The position numbers were made by a program, and so were the translations under genes. Below, in pieces: positions 1-16,421 of a DNA stretch of 64,000 nt. Numbering within the stretch: position 1 is the stretch's first letter; every line of letters begins with the position of its first letter. Below the pieces are notes generated by a model. That model searched no databases. It worked only from the letters and a program-made list of their open reading frames with translations, and had not been told where the DNA came from. The stretch is from Nematostella vectensis (taxonomy: Eukaryota > Cnidaria > Anthozoa > Actiniaria > Edwardsiidae). The stretch lies in contig NC_064038.1 of the NCBI RefSeq assembly GCF_932526225.1, positions 17,163,075 to 17,227,074 of the forward strand, written 5' to 3'.

Positions 1-3000
1 AATTGGTGTTGTACTTACACATATGAAAAACCTATAACAAAGGGATGGTTGGTGTTGTACTTACTCATATAACGAAGGGATCGTTGGTGTTGTACTTACA
101 CAAATGACGAAGGGATGGTTGGTGATGTACTTACACATAAGATAAAGAGATTATTGGTGTTGTACTTACACATATGACAAAGGGATGATTGGTGTTGTAC
201 TTACACATATGACAAAGGGATTATTGGTGTTGTACTTACACATATGACATAGGGATTATTGGTGGTGTACTTACACATATGACAAAGGGATGATTGGTGG
301 TGTACTTACACATATGACAAAGGGATGATTGGTGGTGTACTTACACATATGACAAAGGGATGATTGGTGGTGTACTTACACCTATGACAAAGGGATGATT
401 GGTGGTATACTTACACCTATGACAAAGGAATGATTGGTGGTGTACTTACACCTATGACAAAGGGATGATTGGTGGTGTACTTACACATATGACAAAGTGG
501 CGGTTGGTGGTGTACTTACACATATGACAAAGTGGCGGTTGGTGGTGTACTTACACATATGACAAAGTGGCGGTTGGTGGTGTACTTACACATATAACAA
601 AGTGGCGGTTGGTGGTGTACTTACACATATGACAAAGTGGCGGTTGGTGGTGTACTTACACATATGACAAAGTGGCGGTTGGTGGTGTACTTACACATAT
701 GACGAAGTGGCGGTTGGTGGTGTACTTACACATATGACAAAGTGGCGGTTGGTGGTGCACTTACACATATGACAAAGTGGCGGTTGGTGGTGTACTTACA
801 CATATGACAAAGTGGCGATTGGTGGTGTACTTACACATATGACAAAGTGGCGATTGGTGGTGTACTTACACATATGACAAAGTGGCGGTTGGTGGTGTAC
901 TTACACATATGACAAAGTGGCGGTTGGTGGTGTACTTACACCTATGACAAAGGGATTATTGGTGGTGTACTCACACATATGACAAAGTGGCGGTTGGTGG
1001 TGTACTTACACATATGACAAAGTGGCGGTTGGTGGTGTACTTACACATATGACAAAGTGGCGGTTGGTGGTGTACTTACACCTATGACAAAGGGATTATT
1101 GGTGGTGTACTTACACATATGACAAAGTGGCGGTTGGTGGTGTACTTACACATATGACAAAGGGATGATTGGTGGTGTACTTACACCTATGACAAAGGGA
1201 TTATTGGTGGTGTACTTACACCTATGACAAAGTGGCGGTTGGTGGTGTACTTACACATATGACAAAGGGATGATTGGTGTTGTTCTTACACAAAAAACAA
1301 AGTGGCGATTGGTGTTGTTCTTACACAAAAAACAAAGTGGCGATTGGTGTTGTTCTTACACAAAAAACAAAGTGGAGATGATTGGTGGTGTACTTACACA
1401 TATGACAAAGTGTCGGTTGGTGGTGTACTTACACATATGACAAAGGGATAATTGGTGGTGTACTTACACATTTGACAAAGGGATGATTGGTGGTGTACTT
1501 ACACATATGACAAAGGGATGATTGGTGGTGTACTTACACATATGACATAGGGATGATTGGTGTTGTACTTTCACATATGACAAAGGGATTATTGGTGTTG
1601 TATTTACATCTATGACAAAGGGATGGTTAGTGTTGTTCTTACACAAACGACAAAGGGATGGTAGGTGTTGAACTTACACCTATGACGAAGGGATTAGTGG
1701 TGTTGTACTTACACATATGACAAAGGGATGATTGGTGTTGTACTTACACATATGACAAAGGGATAATTGGTGGTGTACTTACATCTATGACAAAGGGATA
1801 GTTAGTGTTGCTCTTACAGAAATGACAAAGGGATGATTGGTGGTGTACTTACACATATGACAAAGGGATGATTAATGGTGTGCTTACACATATGACAAAG
1901 GGATGATTGGTGGTGTACTTACACATGACATAGGGATGATTGGTGGTGTACTTACACATATGACATAGGGATGATTGGTGGTGTACTTACACATATGACA
2001 AAGGGATGATTGGTGGTGTACTTACACATATGACAAAGGGATGATTGGTGGTGTACTTACACATATGACATAGGGATTATTGGTGTTGTACTTACACATA
2101 TGACAAAGGGATTATTGGCGTTCAATTTACACCTATGACAAAGGGATTATTGGTGTTGTACTTTCACATATGACAAAGGGATTATGGGTGTTGTATTTAT
2201 ATCTATGACAAAGGGATGGTTAGTGTTGTTCTTACACAAATGACAAAGGAATGGTCGGTTTTGAACTTACACCTATGACGAAGGGGTTATTAGTGTTGTA
2301 CTTACACCTATGACAAAGGGATTATTGATGTTGTACTTACACATATGACAAAGGGGTTATTGGTGTTGTACTTACACATATGACATAGGGATTATTGGTG
2401 TTGTACTTACACATATGACAAAGGGATTATTGGTGTTGAATTTACAACTATGACAAAGGGATTATTGGTGTTGTACTTTCACATATGACAAAGGGATTAT
2501 TGGTGTTGTATTTACATCTATGACAAAGGGATGGTTAGTGTTGTTCTTACACAAATGACAAAGGGATGGTAGGTGTTGAACTTACACCTATGACAAAGGG
2601 ATGATTGGTGTTGTACTTACACCTATGACAAAGGGATGATTGGTGGTGTACTTTCACCTATACAAAGGGATGATTGGTGGTGTACTCACACCTATGACAA
2701 AGGAATGATTGGTGGTGTACTTACACCTATGACGAAGCGATGATTGGTGTTGTACTTACACCTATGACAAAGTGGCGGTTGGTGGTGTACTTACACGGAT
2801 GACAAAGTGGCGGTTGGTGGTGTACTTACACGGATGACAAAGTGGCGGTTGGTGGTGTACTTACACATATGACAAAGTGGCGGTTGGTGGTGTACTCACA
2901 CATATGACAAAGTGGCGGTTGGTGGTGTAGTTACACATATGACAAAGTGGCGGTTGGTGGTGTACTTACACATATGACAAAGTGTCGGTTGGTGGTGTAC

Positions 3001-6000
3001 TTACAAATATGACAAAGTGGCGGTTGGTGGTGTACTTACACATATGACAAAGTGTCCGTTGGTGGTGTACTTACACATATGACAAAGTGGCGGTTGGTGG
3101 TGTACTCACACATATGACAAAGTGGCGGTTGGTGGTGTACTTACACATATGACAAAGTGGCGGTTGGTGGTGTACTTACACATATGACAAAGTGGCGATT
3201 GGTGGTGTACTTACACATATGACAAAGTGGCGATTGGTGGTGTACTTACACATATGACAAAGTGGCGGTTGGTGGTGTACTTACACATATGACAAAGGGG
3301 TTATTGGTGTTGTACTTACACATATGACATAGGGATTATTGGTGTTGTACTTACACATATGACAAAGGGATTATTGGTGTTGAATTTACAACTATGACAA
3401 AGGGATTATTGGTGTTGTACTTTCGCATATGACAAAGGGATTATTGGTGTTGTATTTACATCTATGACAAAGGGATGGTTAGTGTTGTTCTTACACAAAT
3501 GACAAAGGGATGGTAGGTTTGAACTTACACCTATGACGAAGGGATGATTGGTGTTGTACTTACACCTATGACAAAGGGATGATTGGTGTTGTACTTACAC
3601 CTATGACAAAGGGATGATTGGTGGTGTACTTTCACCTATGACAAAGGGATGATTGGTGGTGTACTTACACCTATGACAAAGGGATGATTGGTGGTGTACT
3701 TACACCTATGACAAAGGGATGATTGGTGTTGTACTTACACCTATGACAAAGTGGCGGTTGGTGGTGTACTTACACCTATGACAAAGTGGCGGTTGGTGGT
3801 TTACTTACACATATGACAAAGTGTCGGTTGGTGGTGTACTTACACATATGACAAAGTGGCGGTTGGTGGTGTACTTACACATATGACAAAGTGTCGGTTG
3901 GTGGTGTACTTACACATATGACAAAGTGTCCGTTGGTGGTGTACTCACACATATGACAAAGTGGCGGTTGGTGGTGTACTTACACATATGACAAAGGGAT
4001 TATTGGTGGTGTACTTACACATATGACAAAGTGGCAGTTGGTGGTGTACTTACACATATGACAAAGGGATGATTGGTGGTGTACTTACACCTATGACAAA
4101 GGGATTATTGGTGGTGTACTTACACCTATGACAAAGGGGTAACTAGTGTTGTACTTACACATATGACAAAGGGATGATTGGTGTTGTTCTTACACAAAAA
4201 ACAAAGTGGAGATGATTGGTGGTGTACTTACACATATGACAAAGTATCGGTTGGTGGTGTACTTACACATATGACAAAGTATCGGTTGGTGGTGTACTTA
4301 CACATATGACAAAGTGGCGGTTGGTGGTGTACTTACACATATGACAAAGTGGCGGTTGGTGGTGTACTTACACATATGACAAAGTGGCGGTTGGTGGTGT
4401 ACTTACACATTTGGCAAAGGGATGATTGGTGGTGTACTTACACATATGACAAAGGGATGATTGGTGGTGTACTTACACATATGACATAGGGATGATTGGT
4501 GTTGTACTTTCACATATGACAAAGGGATTATTGGTGTTGTATTTACATCTATGACAAAGGGATGGTTAGTGTTGTTCTTACACAAATGACAAAGGGATGG
4601 TAGGTGTTGAACTTACACCTATGACGAAGGGATTAGTGGTGTTGTACTTACACCTATGACAAAGGGATTATTGATGTTGTACTTACACATATGACAAAGG
4701 GGTTATTGGTGTTGTACTTACACATATGACATAGGGATTATTGGTGTTGTACTTACACATATGACAAAGGGATGATTGGTGGTGTACTTACACCTATGAC
4801 GAAGGGATGATTGGTGTAGAATTTACAACTATGACAAAGGGATTATTGGTGTTGTACTTTCACATATGACAAAGGGATTATTGGTGTTGTATTTACATCT
4901 ATGACAAAGGGATGGTTAGTGTTGTTCTTATACAAATGACAAAGGGATGGTAGGTGTTGTATTTACATCTATGACAAAGGGATGGTTAGTGTTGTTCTTA
5001 TACAAATGACAAAGGGATGGTAGGTGTTGAACTTACACCTATGACGAAGGGATGATTGGTGTTGTACTTACACCTATGACAAAGGGATGATTGCTGGTGT
5101 ACTTACACATATGACATAGGGATGATTGGTGGTGTACTTACACATATGACAAAGGGATGGTTAGTGTTGTTCTTACACAAATGACAAAGGGATGATTGGT
5201 GGTGTACTTACACCTATGACGAAGGGATGATTGGTGTTGTACTTACACCTATGACAAAGGGATGATTGGTGTTGTACTTACACCTATGACAAAGGGATGA
5301 TTGGTGGTGTACTTACACATATGACAAAGTGGCGGTTGGTGGTGTATTTACACATATGACAAAGTGGCGGTTGGTGGTGTACTTACACATATGACAAAGT
5401 GGCGGTTGGTGGTGTACTTACATATATGACAAAGTGGCGGTTGGTGGTGTACTTACACATATGACGAAGGGATGATTGGTGTAGAATTTACAACTATGAC
5501 AAAGGGATTATTGGTGTTGTACTTTCACATATGACAAAGGGATTATTGGTGTTGTATTTACATCTATAACAAAGGGATGGTTAGTGTTGTTCTTATACAA
5601 ATGACAAAGGGATGGTAGGTGTTGTATTTACATCTATGACAAAGGGATGGTTAGTGTTGTTCTTATACAAATGACAAAGGGATGGTAGGTGTTGAACTTA
5701 CACCTATGACGAAGGGATGATTGGTGTTGTACTTACACCTATGACAAAGGGATGATTGCTGGTGTACTTACACATATGACATAGGGATGATTGGTGGTGT
5801 ACTTACACCTATGACAAAGTGGCGGTTGGTGTTGTACTTACACCTATGACAAAGTGGCGGTTGGTGGTGTACTTACACATATGACAAAGGGATGATTGGT
5901 GGTGTACTTACACCTATGACAAAGGGATTATTGGTGGTGTACTTACACCTATGACAAAGGGGTAACTAGTGTTGTACTTACACATATGACAAAGGGATGA

Positions 6001-9000
6001 TTGGTGTTGTTCTTACACAAAAAACAAAGTGGAGATGATTGGTGGTGTACTTACACATATGACAAAGTATCGGTTGGTGGTGTACTTACACATATGACAA
6101 AGTATCGGTTGGTGGTGTACTTACACATATGACAAAGTGGCGGTTGGTGGTGTACTTACACATATGACAAAGTGGCGGTTGGTGGTGTACTTACACATAT
6201 GACAAAGGGGTTATTGGTGTTGTACTTACACATATAACATAGGGATTATTGGTGTTGTACTTACACATATGACAAAGGGATAATTGGTGTTGAATTTACA
6301 ACTATGACAAAGGGATTATTGGTGTTGTACTTTCACATATGACAAAGGGATTATTGGTGTTGTATTTACATCTATGACAAAGGGATGGTTAGTGTTGTTC
6401 TTACACAAATGACAAAGGGATGGTAGGTGTTGAACTTACACCTATGACGAAGGGATGATTGGTGGTGTACTTTCACCTATACAAAGGGATGATTGGTGGT
6501 GTACTTACACCTATGACAAAGGGATGATTGGTGGTGTACTTTCTAACCATCCCCAAAGGGGTTATTGGTGTTTAACTTACACCTATGACGAAGGGATGAT
6601 TGGTGTTGTACTTACACCTATGACAAAGGGATGATTGGTGGTGTACTTACACATATGACAAAGTGGCGGTTGGTGGTGTATTTACACATATGACAAAGTG
6701 GTGGTTGGTGGTGTACTTACACATATGACAAAGTGGCGGTTGGTGGTGTACTTACACATATGACAAAGTGGCGGTTGGTGGTGTACTTACACATATGACA
6801 AAGTGGCGGTTGGTGGTGTACTCACACATATGACAAAGTGGCGGTTGGTGGTGTACTCGCACATATGACAAAGTGGCAGTTGGTGGTGTACTCACACATA
6901 TGACAAAGTGGCGGTTGGTGGTGTACTTACACATATGACAAAGTGGCGGTTGGTGGTGTACTTACACATATGACAAAGTGGCGGTTGGTGGTGTACTTAC
7001 ACATATGACAAAGTGGCAGTTGGTGGTGTACTTACCTGTATGACAAAGTGGCAGTTGGTGGTGTACTTACACGTATGAAAAAGGGATTATTGGTGGTGTA
7101 CTTACACATACGACAAAGTGGCGATTGGTGGTGTACTTACACATATGACAAAGTGGCGATTGGTGGTGTACTTACACATATGACGAAGGGATGATTGGTG
7201 TTGTACTTACACCTATGACAAAGGGATGATTGGTGGTGTACTTTCACCTATACAAAGGGATGATTGGTGGTGTACTTACACCTATGACAAAGGGATGATT
7301 GGTGGTGTACTTTCACCTATACAAAGGGATGATTGGTGGTGTACTTAAACCTATGACAAAGGGATTATTGGTGGTGTACTTACACCTATGACAAAGGGAT
7401 TATTGGTGTTGTACTTACACATATGACAAAGGGATTATTGGTGTTGAATTTACACCTATGACAAAGGGATTATTGGTGTTGTATTTATATCTATGACAAA
7501 GGGATGGTTAGTGTTGTTCTTACACAAATGACAAAGGGATGGTAGGTGTTGAACTTACACCTATGACGAAGGGATTATTAGTGTTGTACTTACACCTATG
7601 ACAAAGGGATTATTGATGTTGTACTTACACATATGACAAAGGGGTTATTGGTGTTGTACTTACACATATGACATAGGGATTATTGGTGTTGTACTTACAC
7701 ATATGACAAAGGGATGGTTGGTGTTGAATTTACACCTATGACAAAGGGATTATTGGTGTTGTACTTTCACATATGACAAAGGGATTATTGGTGTTGTATT
7801 TACATCTATGACAAAGGGATGGTTAGTGTTGTTCTTACACAAATGACAAAGGGATGATTGGTGGTGTACTTTCACCTAAACAAAGGGATGATTGGTGGTG
7901 TACTTACACATATGACAAAGGGATGATTGGTGGTGTACTTTCACCTATACAAAGGGATGATTGGTGGTGTACTTACACCTATGACAAAGGGATGATTGGT
8001 GGTGTACTTACACCTATGACGAAGGGATGATTGGTGTTGTACTTACACCTATGACAAAGGGATGATTGGTGTTGTACTTACACCTATGACAAAGGGATGA
8101 TTGGTGGTGTACTTACACATATGACAAAGTGGCGGTTGGTGGTGTACTTACACATATGACAAAGTGGCGGTTGGTGGTGTACTTACACCTATGACAAAGT
8201 GGCGGTTGGTGGTGTACTTACACATATGACAAAGTGGCGGTTGGTGGTGTACTTACACATATGACAAAGTGGCGGTTGGTGGTGTACTTACACATATGAC
8301 AAAGTGGCGGTTGGTGGTGTACTTACACATATGACAAAGTGGCGGTTGGTGGTGTACTTACACATATGACAAAGTGGCGGTTGGTGGTGTACTTACACAT
8401 ATGACAAAGTGGCGGTTGGTGGTGTACTTACACATATGACAAAGTGGCGGTTGGTGGTGTACTTACACATATGACAAAGTGGCGGTTGGTGGTGTACTTA
8501 CACATATGACAAAGTGGCGGTTGGTGGTGTACTTACACATATGACAAAGTGGCGGTTGGTGGTGTACTCACACATATGACAAAGTGGCGGTTGGTGGTGT
8601 ACTCACACATATGACAAAGTGGCGGTTGGTGGTGTACTCACACATATGACAAAGTGGCAGTTGGTGGTGTACTCACACATATGTCAAAGTGGCGGTTGGT
8701 GGTGTACTTACACATATGACAAAGTGGCGGTTGGTGGTGTACTTACACATATGACAAAGTGTCGGTTGGTGGTGTACTTACACATATGACAAAGGGATTA
8801 TTGGTGGTGTACTTACACCTATGACAAAGGGATTATTGGTGTTGTACTTTCACATATGACAAAGGGATTATTGGTGTTGTATTTACATCTATGACAAAGG
8901 GATGGTTAGTGTTGTTCTTACACAAAAGACAAAGTGGCAGTTGGTGGTGTACTTACACATATGACAAAGTGGCGGTTGGTGGTGTACTTACACCTATGAC

Positions 9001-12000
9001 AAAGTGGCGGTTGGTGGTGTACTTACACATATGACCAAGGGATGATTGGTGGTGTACTTATACCTATGACAAAGGGATTATTGGTGTTGTATATACACAA
9101 ATAACAAAGTGGCGATTGGTGTTGTACTTACACATATGACATAGGGATGATTGGTGGTGTACTTACACATATGACAAAGGGATGATTGGTGTTGTACTTA
9201 CACAAATAACAAAGTGGCGATTGGTGTTGTACTTACACATATGACAAAGGGATGATTGGTGGTGTACTTACACATATGACAAAGGGATGATTGGTGGTGT
9301 ACTTACACATATGACAAAGGGATGATTGGTGTTGTACTTACACATATGACAAAGGGATAATTAGTGATGTACTTACACATATCACAAAGGGATGAGTGGT
9401 GTTGTACTTACACATATGACAAAGGGATTATTGGTGTTGTACTTACATTATTGACAAAGGGATTACTGGTGTTGTAATTACATCTATGACAAAGGGATGG
9501 TTAGTATTTTTCTTACACATATGACAAAGGGATGGTTGGTGTTGTACTTACACATATCACAAAGGGATTATTGGTGTTGTACTTACACATATGACAAAGG
9601 GATGATTAGTGATGTACTTACTTATATCACAAAGGGATGATTAGTGATGTACTTACACATATCACAAAGGGATGATTGGTGTTGTACTTACACATATGAC
9701 AAAGGGATGGTTGGTGTTGTACTTACACATATCACAAAGGGATGACTGGTGTTGTACTTACACATATGACAAAGAGATGGTTGGTGTTGTACTTACACAT
9801 ATGACGAAGGGATGTTTGGTGTTGTACTTACACAAATGACAAAGGGATGATTGGTGTTGTACTTACACATATGACAAAGGCATGATTGGTGTTGTACTTA
9901 CATCTATGACAAAGGGATTATTGTTGTTGTATTTACCTCTATGACAAAGGGATAGTTAGTGTTGTTCTTATACAAATGACAAAGGGATGATTCGTGTTGA
10001 ACTTACACGTATGACAAAGGGATAATTGGTGTTGTACTTACACATATGAAAAACCTATAACAAAGGGATGGTTGGTGTTGTACTTACTCATATAACGAAG
10101 GGATCGTTGGTGTTGTACTTACACAAATGACGAAGGGATGGTTGGTGTTGTACTTACACATAAGATAAAGAGATTATTGGTGTTGTACTTACACATATGA
10201 CAAAGGGATGATTGGTGTTGTACTTACACATATGACAAAGGGATTATTGGTGTTGTACTTACACATATGACATAGGGATTATTGGTGGTGTACTTACACA
10301 TATGACAAAGGGATGATTGGTGGTGTACTTACACATATGACAAAGTGGCGATTGGTGGTGTACTTACACATATGACAAAGGGATGATTGGTGTTGTACTT
10401 ACACAAATGACAAAGTGGCGATTGGTGGTGTACTTACACATATGACGAAGGGATGATTGGTGGTGTACTTACACCTATGACAAAGGGATGATTGGTGGTG
10501 TACTTTCACCTATACAAAGGGATGATTGGTGGTGTACTTACACCTATGACAAAGGGATGATTGGTGGTGTACTTTCACCTATACAAAGGGATGATTGGTG
10601 GTGTACTTAAACCTATGACAAAGGGATTATTGGTGGTGTACTTACACCTATGACAAAGGGATTATTGGTGTTGTACTTACACATATGACAAAGGGATTAT
10701 TGGTGTTGAATTTACACCTATGACAAAGGGATTATTGGTGTTGTATTTATATCTATGACAAAGGGATGGTTAGTGTTGTTCTTACACAAATGACAAAGGG
10801 ATGGTAGGTGTTGAACTTACACCTATGACGAAGGGATTATTAGTGTTGTACTTACACCTATGACAAAGGGATTATTGATGTTGTACTTACACATATGACA
10901 AAGGGGTTATTGGTGTTGTACTTACACATATGACATAGGGATTATTGGTGTTGTACTTACACATATGACAAAGGGATGGTTGGTGTTGAATTTACACCTA
11001 TGACAAAGGGATTATTGGTGTTGTACTTTCACATATGACAAAGGGATTATTGGTGTTGTATTTACATCTATGACAAAGGGATGGTTAGTGTTGTTCTTAC
11101 ACAAATGACAAAGGGATGATTGGTGGTGTACTTTCACCTATACAAAGGGATGATTGGTGGTGTACTTACACCTATGACAAAGGGATGATTGGTGGTGTAC
11201 TTTCACCTATACAAAGGGATGATTGGTGGTGTACTTACACCTATGACAAAGGGATCATTGGTGGTGTACTTACACCTATGACGAAGGGATGATTGGTGTT
11301 GTACTTACACCTATGACAAAGGGATGATTGGTGGTGTACTTACACCTATGACAAAGGGATGATTGGTGGTGTACTTACACATATGACAAAGTGGCGATTG
11401 GTGGTGTACTTACACATATGACAAAGGGATGATTGGTGTTGTACTTACACAAATGACAAAGTGGCGATTGGTGGTGTACTTACACATATGACGAAGGGAT
11501 GATTGGTGTTGTACTTACACCTATGACAAAGGGATGATTGGTGGTGTACTTTCACCTATACAAAGGGATGATTGGTGGTGTACTTACACCTATGACAAAG
11601 GGATGATTGGTGGTGTACTTTCACCTATACAAAGGGATGATTGGTGGTGTACTTAAACCTATGACAAAGGGATTATTGGTGGTGTACTTACACCTATGAC
11701 AAAGGGATTATTGGTGTTGTACTTACACATATGACAAAGGGATTATTGGTGTTGAATTTACACCTATGACAAAGGGATTATTGGTGTTGTATTTATATCT
11801 ATGACAAAGGGATGGTTAGTGTTGTTCTTACACAAATGACAAAGGGATGGTAGGTGTTGAACTTACACCTATGACGAAGGGATTATTAGTGTTGTACTTA
11901 CACCTATGACAAAGGGATTATTGATGTTGTACTTACACATATGACAAAGGGGTTATTGGTGTTGTACTTACACATATGACATAGGGATTATTGGTGTTGT

Positions 12001-15000
12001 ACTTACACATATGACAAAGGGATGGTTGGTGTTGAATTTACACCTATGACAAAGGGATTATTGGTGTTGTACTTTCACATATGACAAAGGGATTATTGGT
12101 GTTGTATTTACATCTATGACAAAGGGATTGTTAGTGTTGTTCTTACACAAATGACAAAGGGATGATTGGTGGTGTACTTTCACCTATACAAAGGGATGAT
12201 TGGTGGTGTACTTACACCTATGACAAAGGGATGATTGGTGGTGTACTTTCACCTATACAAAGGGATGATTGGTGGTGTACTTACACCTATGACAAAGGGA
12301 TGATTGGTGGTGTACTTACACCTATGACGAAGGGATGATTGGTGTTGTACTTACACCTATGACAAAGGGATGATTGGTGGTGTACTTACACCTATGACAA
12401 AGGGATGATTGGTGGTGTACTTACACATATGACAAAGGGATGATTGGTGGTGTACTTACACATATGACAAAGTGGCGGTTGGTGGTGTACTTACACATAT
12501 GACAAAGGGATGATTGGTGTTGTACTTACACAAATAACAAAGTGGCGATTGGTGTTGTACTTACACATAAGACAAAGGGATGATTGGTGGTGTACTTACA
12601 CAAATGACAAAAGGATGGTAGGTGTTGAACTTACACCTATGACGAAGGGATTAGTGGTGTTGTACTTACACATATGACAAAGGGATGATTGGTGTTGTAC
12701 TTACACATATGACAAAGGGATGATTGGTGGTGTATTTACATCTATGACAAAGGGATAGTTAGTGTTGCTCTTACAGAAATGACAAAGGGATGATTGGTGG
12801 TGTACTTACACATATGACAAAGGGATGATTAATGGTGTGCTTACACATATGACAAAGTGTCCGTTGGTGGTGTACTTACACATATGACAAAGTGTCCGTT
12901 GGTGGTGTACTCACACATATGACAAAGTGGCAGTTGGTGGTGTACTCACACATATGACAAAGTGGCGGTTGGTGGTGTACTTACAAATATGACAAAGGGG
13001 CGGTTGGTGGTGTACTTACACATATGACAAAGTGGTGGTTGGTGGTGTACTTACACCTATGACAAAGGGATTATTGGTGGTGTACTTACACATATGACAA
13101 AGGGATGATTGGTGGTATACTTAAACCTATGACAAAGGGATTATTGGTGGTGTACTTACACCTATGACAAAGGGATTATTGGTGGTGTACTTACACATAT
13201 GACAAAGGGATGATTGGTGGTGTACTTACATTTATGAAAAAGGGATTATTGGTGTTCTTACATCTATGACAAAGGGATGATTGGTGTTGTACTTACACAT
13301 ATGACTAAGGGATTATTGGTGGTGTACTTACACATATGACAAAGGGATTATTGGTGTTGTACTTTCACATATGACAAAGGGATTATTGGTGTTGTATTTA
13401 CATCTATGACAAAGGGATTATTGGTGTTGTTCTTACACAAATGACAATGGGATGGTAGGTGTTGAACTTACACCTATGACGAAGGGATGATTGGTGTTGT
13501 ACTTACACATATGACAAAGGGATGATTGGTGGTGTACTTACACCTATGACAAAGGGATGATTGGTGTTGTACTTACACATATGACAAAGGGATGATTGGT
13601 GGTGTACTTACACCTATGACAAAGGGATTATTCGTGTTGTACTTACACATATGACAAAAGGATGATTGGTGGTGTACTTACACATATGACAAAGGGATGA
13701 TTGGTGGTGTACTTACACCTATGACAAAGGGATGATTGGTGGTGTACTTACACCTATGACAAAGGGATGATTGGTGGTGTACTTACACCTATGACAAAGG
13801 GATGATTGGTGGTGTACTTACACCTACGACAAAGGGATTATTGGTGGTGTACTTACACCTATGACAAAGGGATAGCTAGTGTTGTACTTACACATATGAC
13901 AAAGGGATGATTGGTGTTGTTCTTACACAAAAAACAAAGTGGCGATTAGTGTTGTACTTACACATAAGACAAAGGGATGATTGGTGGTGTACTTAAACAT
14001 ATGACAAAGGGATGATTGGTGGTGTACTTACACATATGACAAAGGGATGATTGGTGTTGTAGTTACACATAAGACAAAGGGATGATTGGTGGTGTACTTA
14101 CACATATGACAAAGTGGCGGTTGGTGGTGTACTTACACATATGACAAAGGGATGATTGGTGTTGTACTTACACAAATAACAAAGTGGCGATTGGTGTTGT
14201 ACTTACACCTATGACGAAGGGATTATTGGTGTTGTACTTACACCTATGACAAAGGGATGATTGGTGGTGTACTTACACAAATAAAAAAGTGGCGATTGGT
14301 GTTGTACTTACACATATGACAAAGGGATGATTGATGGTGTACTTACACATATGAGAAAGGGATGATTGGTGGTGTACTTACACATATGACAAAGGGATGA
14401 TTGGTGGTGTACTTACACATATGACATAGGGATGATTGGTGTTGTACTTTCACAACTGACAAAGGGATTTTTGGTGTTGTATTTTTATCTATGACAAAGG
14501 GATGGTTAGTTTTGTTCTTACACAAATGACAAAGGGATGGTAGGTGTTGTACTTTCACATATGACAAAGGGATTATTGGTGTTGTATTTATATCTATGAC
14601 AAAGGGATGGTTAGTGTTGTTCTTACACAAATGACAAAGGAATGGTAGGTGTTGAACTTACACCTATGACAAAGGGATTATTGGTGTTGTACTTACACCT
14701 ATGACAAAGGGATTATTGATGTTGTACTTACACATATGACAAAGGGGTTATTGGTGTTGTACTTACACATATGACATAGGGATTACTGGTGTTGTACTTA
14801 CACATATGACAAAGGGATTATTGGTGTTGAATTTAGACCTATGACAAAGGGATTATTGGTGTTGTACTTTCACATATGACAAAGGGATGATTGGTGTTGT
14901 ACTTACACATATGACAAAGGGATGATTGGTGGTGTATTTACATCTATGACAAAGGGATAGTTAGTGTTGCTCTTACAGAAATGACAAAGGGATGATTGGT

Positions 15001-15588
15001 GGTGTACTTACACATATGACAAAGGGATGATTGGTGGTGTACTTACACATATGACAAAGGGATGATTGGTGGTGTACTTACACATGACATAGGGATGATT
15101 GGTGGTGTACTTACACATATGACAAAGGGATGGTTGGTGGTGTACTTACACATATGACATAGGGATTATTGGTGTTGTACTTACACATATGACAAAGGGA
15201 TTATTGGTGTTGTACTTACACATATGACAAAGGGATGGTAGGTGTTGTACTTTCACATATGACAAAGGGATTATTGGTGTTGTATTTATATCTATGACAA
15301 AGGGATGGTTAGTGTTGTTCTTACACAAATGACAAAGGAATGGTAGGTGTTGAACTTACACCTATGATGAAGGGATTATTGGTGTTGTACTTACACCTAT
15401 GACAAAGGGATTATTGATGTTGTACTTACACATATGACAAAGGGGTTATTGGTGTTGTACTTTCACATATGACAAAGGGATTATTGGTGTTGTATTTATA
15501 TCTATGACAAAGGGATGGTTAGTGTTGTTCTTACACAAATGACAAAGGGATGGTAGGTGTTGAACTTACACCTATGACGAAGGGATTA
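1..15588. repeat. 35-bp satellite, left block (ADAL intron 9)
   Basis: Continuous head-to-tail 35-bp units, with occasional 33-36 bp variants. On the minus strand a unit is TACAACACCAACC...CATATGTGTAAG. Two sequence classes dominate, one with GGGATGATTGG or GGGATTATTGG and one with GTGGCGGTTGG on the plus strand, in homogenised blocks. Most units keep GTAAGTAC on the minus strand, a good 5' splice-site match; a minority read GTGAAAGT and have lost it. The array runs off the left edge. Short peptide ORFs in it are by-products: 35 is not a multiple of 3, so the frame cycles every 105 bp. Confidence 0.97.
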
Positions 15589-15777
15589 AACAGTGATCAA
15601 TTCTAAACTGGAAAAAAAACCTATTAAGTGGAAACATCTTAGGGTCCTGACCCCGTACGCAGTTTTGCTCAAGGTTAAACCAATCAGCTATCGAGCTATG
15701 ATTTGGGGTTTGCACGGCGCAGATCTGCGCGGTTTGAGCCAATCAGACGTTATAGATCTCGGTGACATCAAGGAGGT

Positions 15778-15838
15778 GTTGACATACAATAACCAGACTA
15801 CTCTGTATGGCATAAATATCTGGTTATTACATGTCAAC
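15778..15838. repeat. Hairpin inside left foldback arm
   Basis: GTTGACAT and AATAACCAGA are followed about 20 bp later by TCTGGTTATT and ATGTCAAC, a near-perfect short inverted repeat. The mirror copy lies in the right arm at about 21379-21439. Confidence 0.85.
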
Positions 15839-16421
15839 AGGGGTAAAGCCTTTGTTAATTCTCAAACAAAAGGTAAAACAAAACCTCTGAAAGTCTGAAC
15901 GAAAACACCTTCCTTTGACTAAATACAATAAGCTAAAAAGGAGCGACATTATTTTCACAGGTCTTCTTTTATTATTATAATTTCTCAAATTGATACTTTT
16001 TGTGTTTGATATGTGTATTATTTTTAGCTTACTTTAAGGGTGCTAATTTGGCGGGATTGTTTTGGCGCGTTAAGAACAGTGTTCTCAAATACTGGAACTT
16101 CCTTCGTGTATCTCCTCCTTAGAGTTAATCGATTAACTCCAATATAATGCCTTCCTTATTTTCGGAGTTTATGATACTTCTTTGAATACCTTGTATCCCA
16201 GAAGAGTCCTTGCGTTAATTTCCAATTTCAACTGGAAGCTTGGCAAGCCTTAATCGGCCACGGCGGACTTGTTACTTTGCTTTCGTTGTAAATGCGTATG
16301 CAACCATACAAATATCCATCTTTGGTCGCTTAATAGTAAACTCGGAATGATCAAGCCGGCTATAACGCGAGGCAACGCGAGTTGGAGTGCTTATCATTGC
16401 AAGTGGTCACAAGACACAAAG

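Noticed and set aside
1464-15328. Minus-strand 60-95-codon ORFs reading NTNHPFVI and similar
   Set aside because: Fossil ADAL exon codons read through satellite units, not genes. The 35-bp period cycles frames and meets TAA in the donor.
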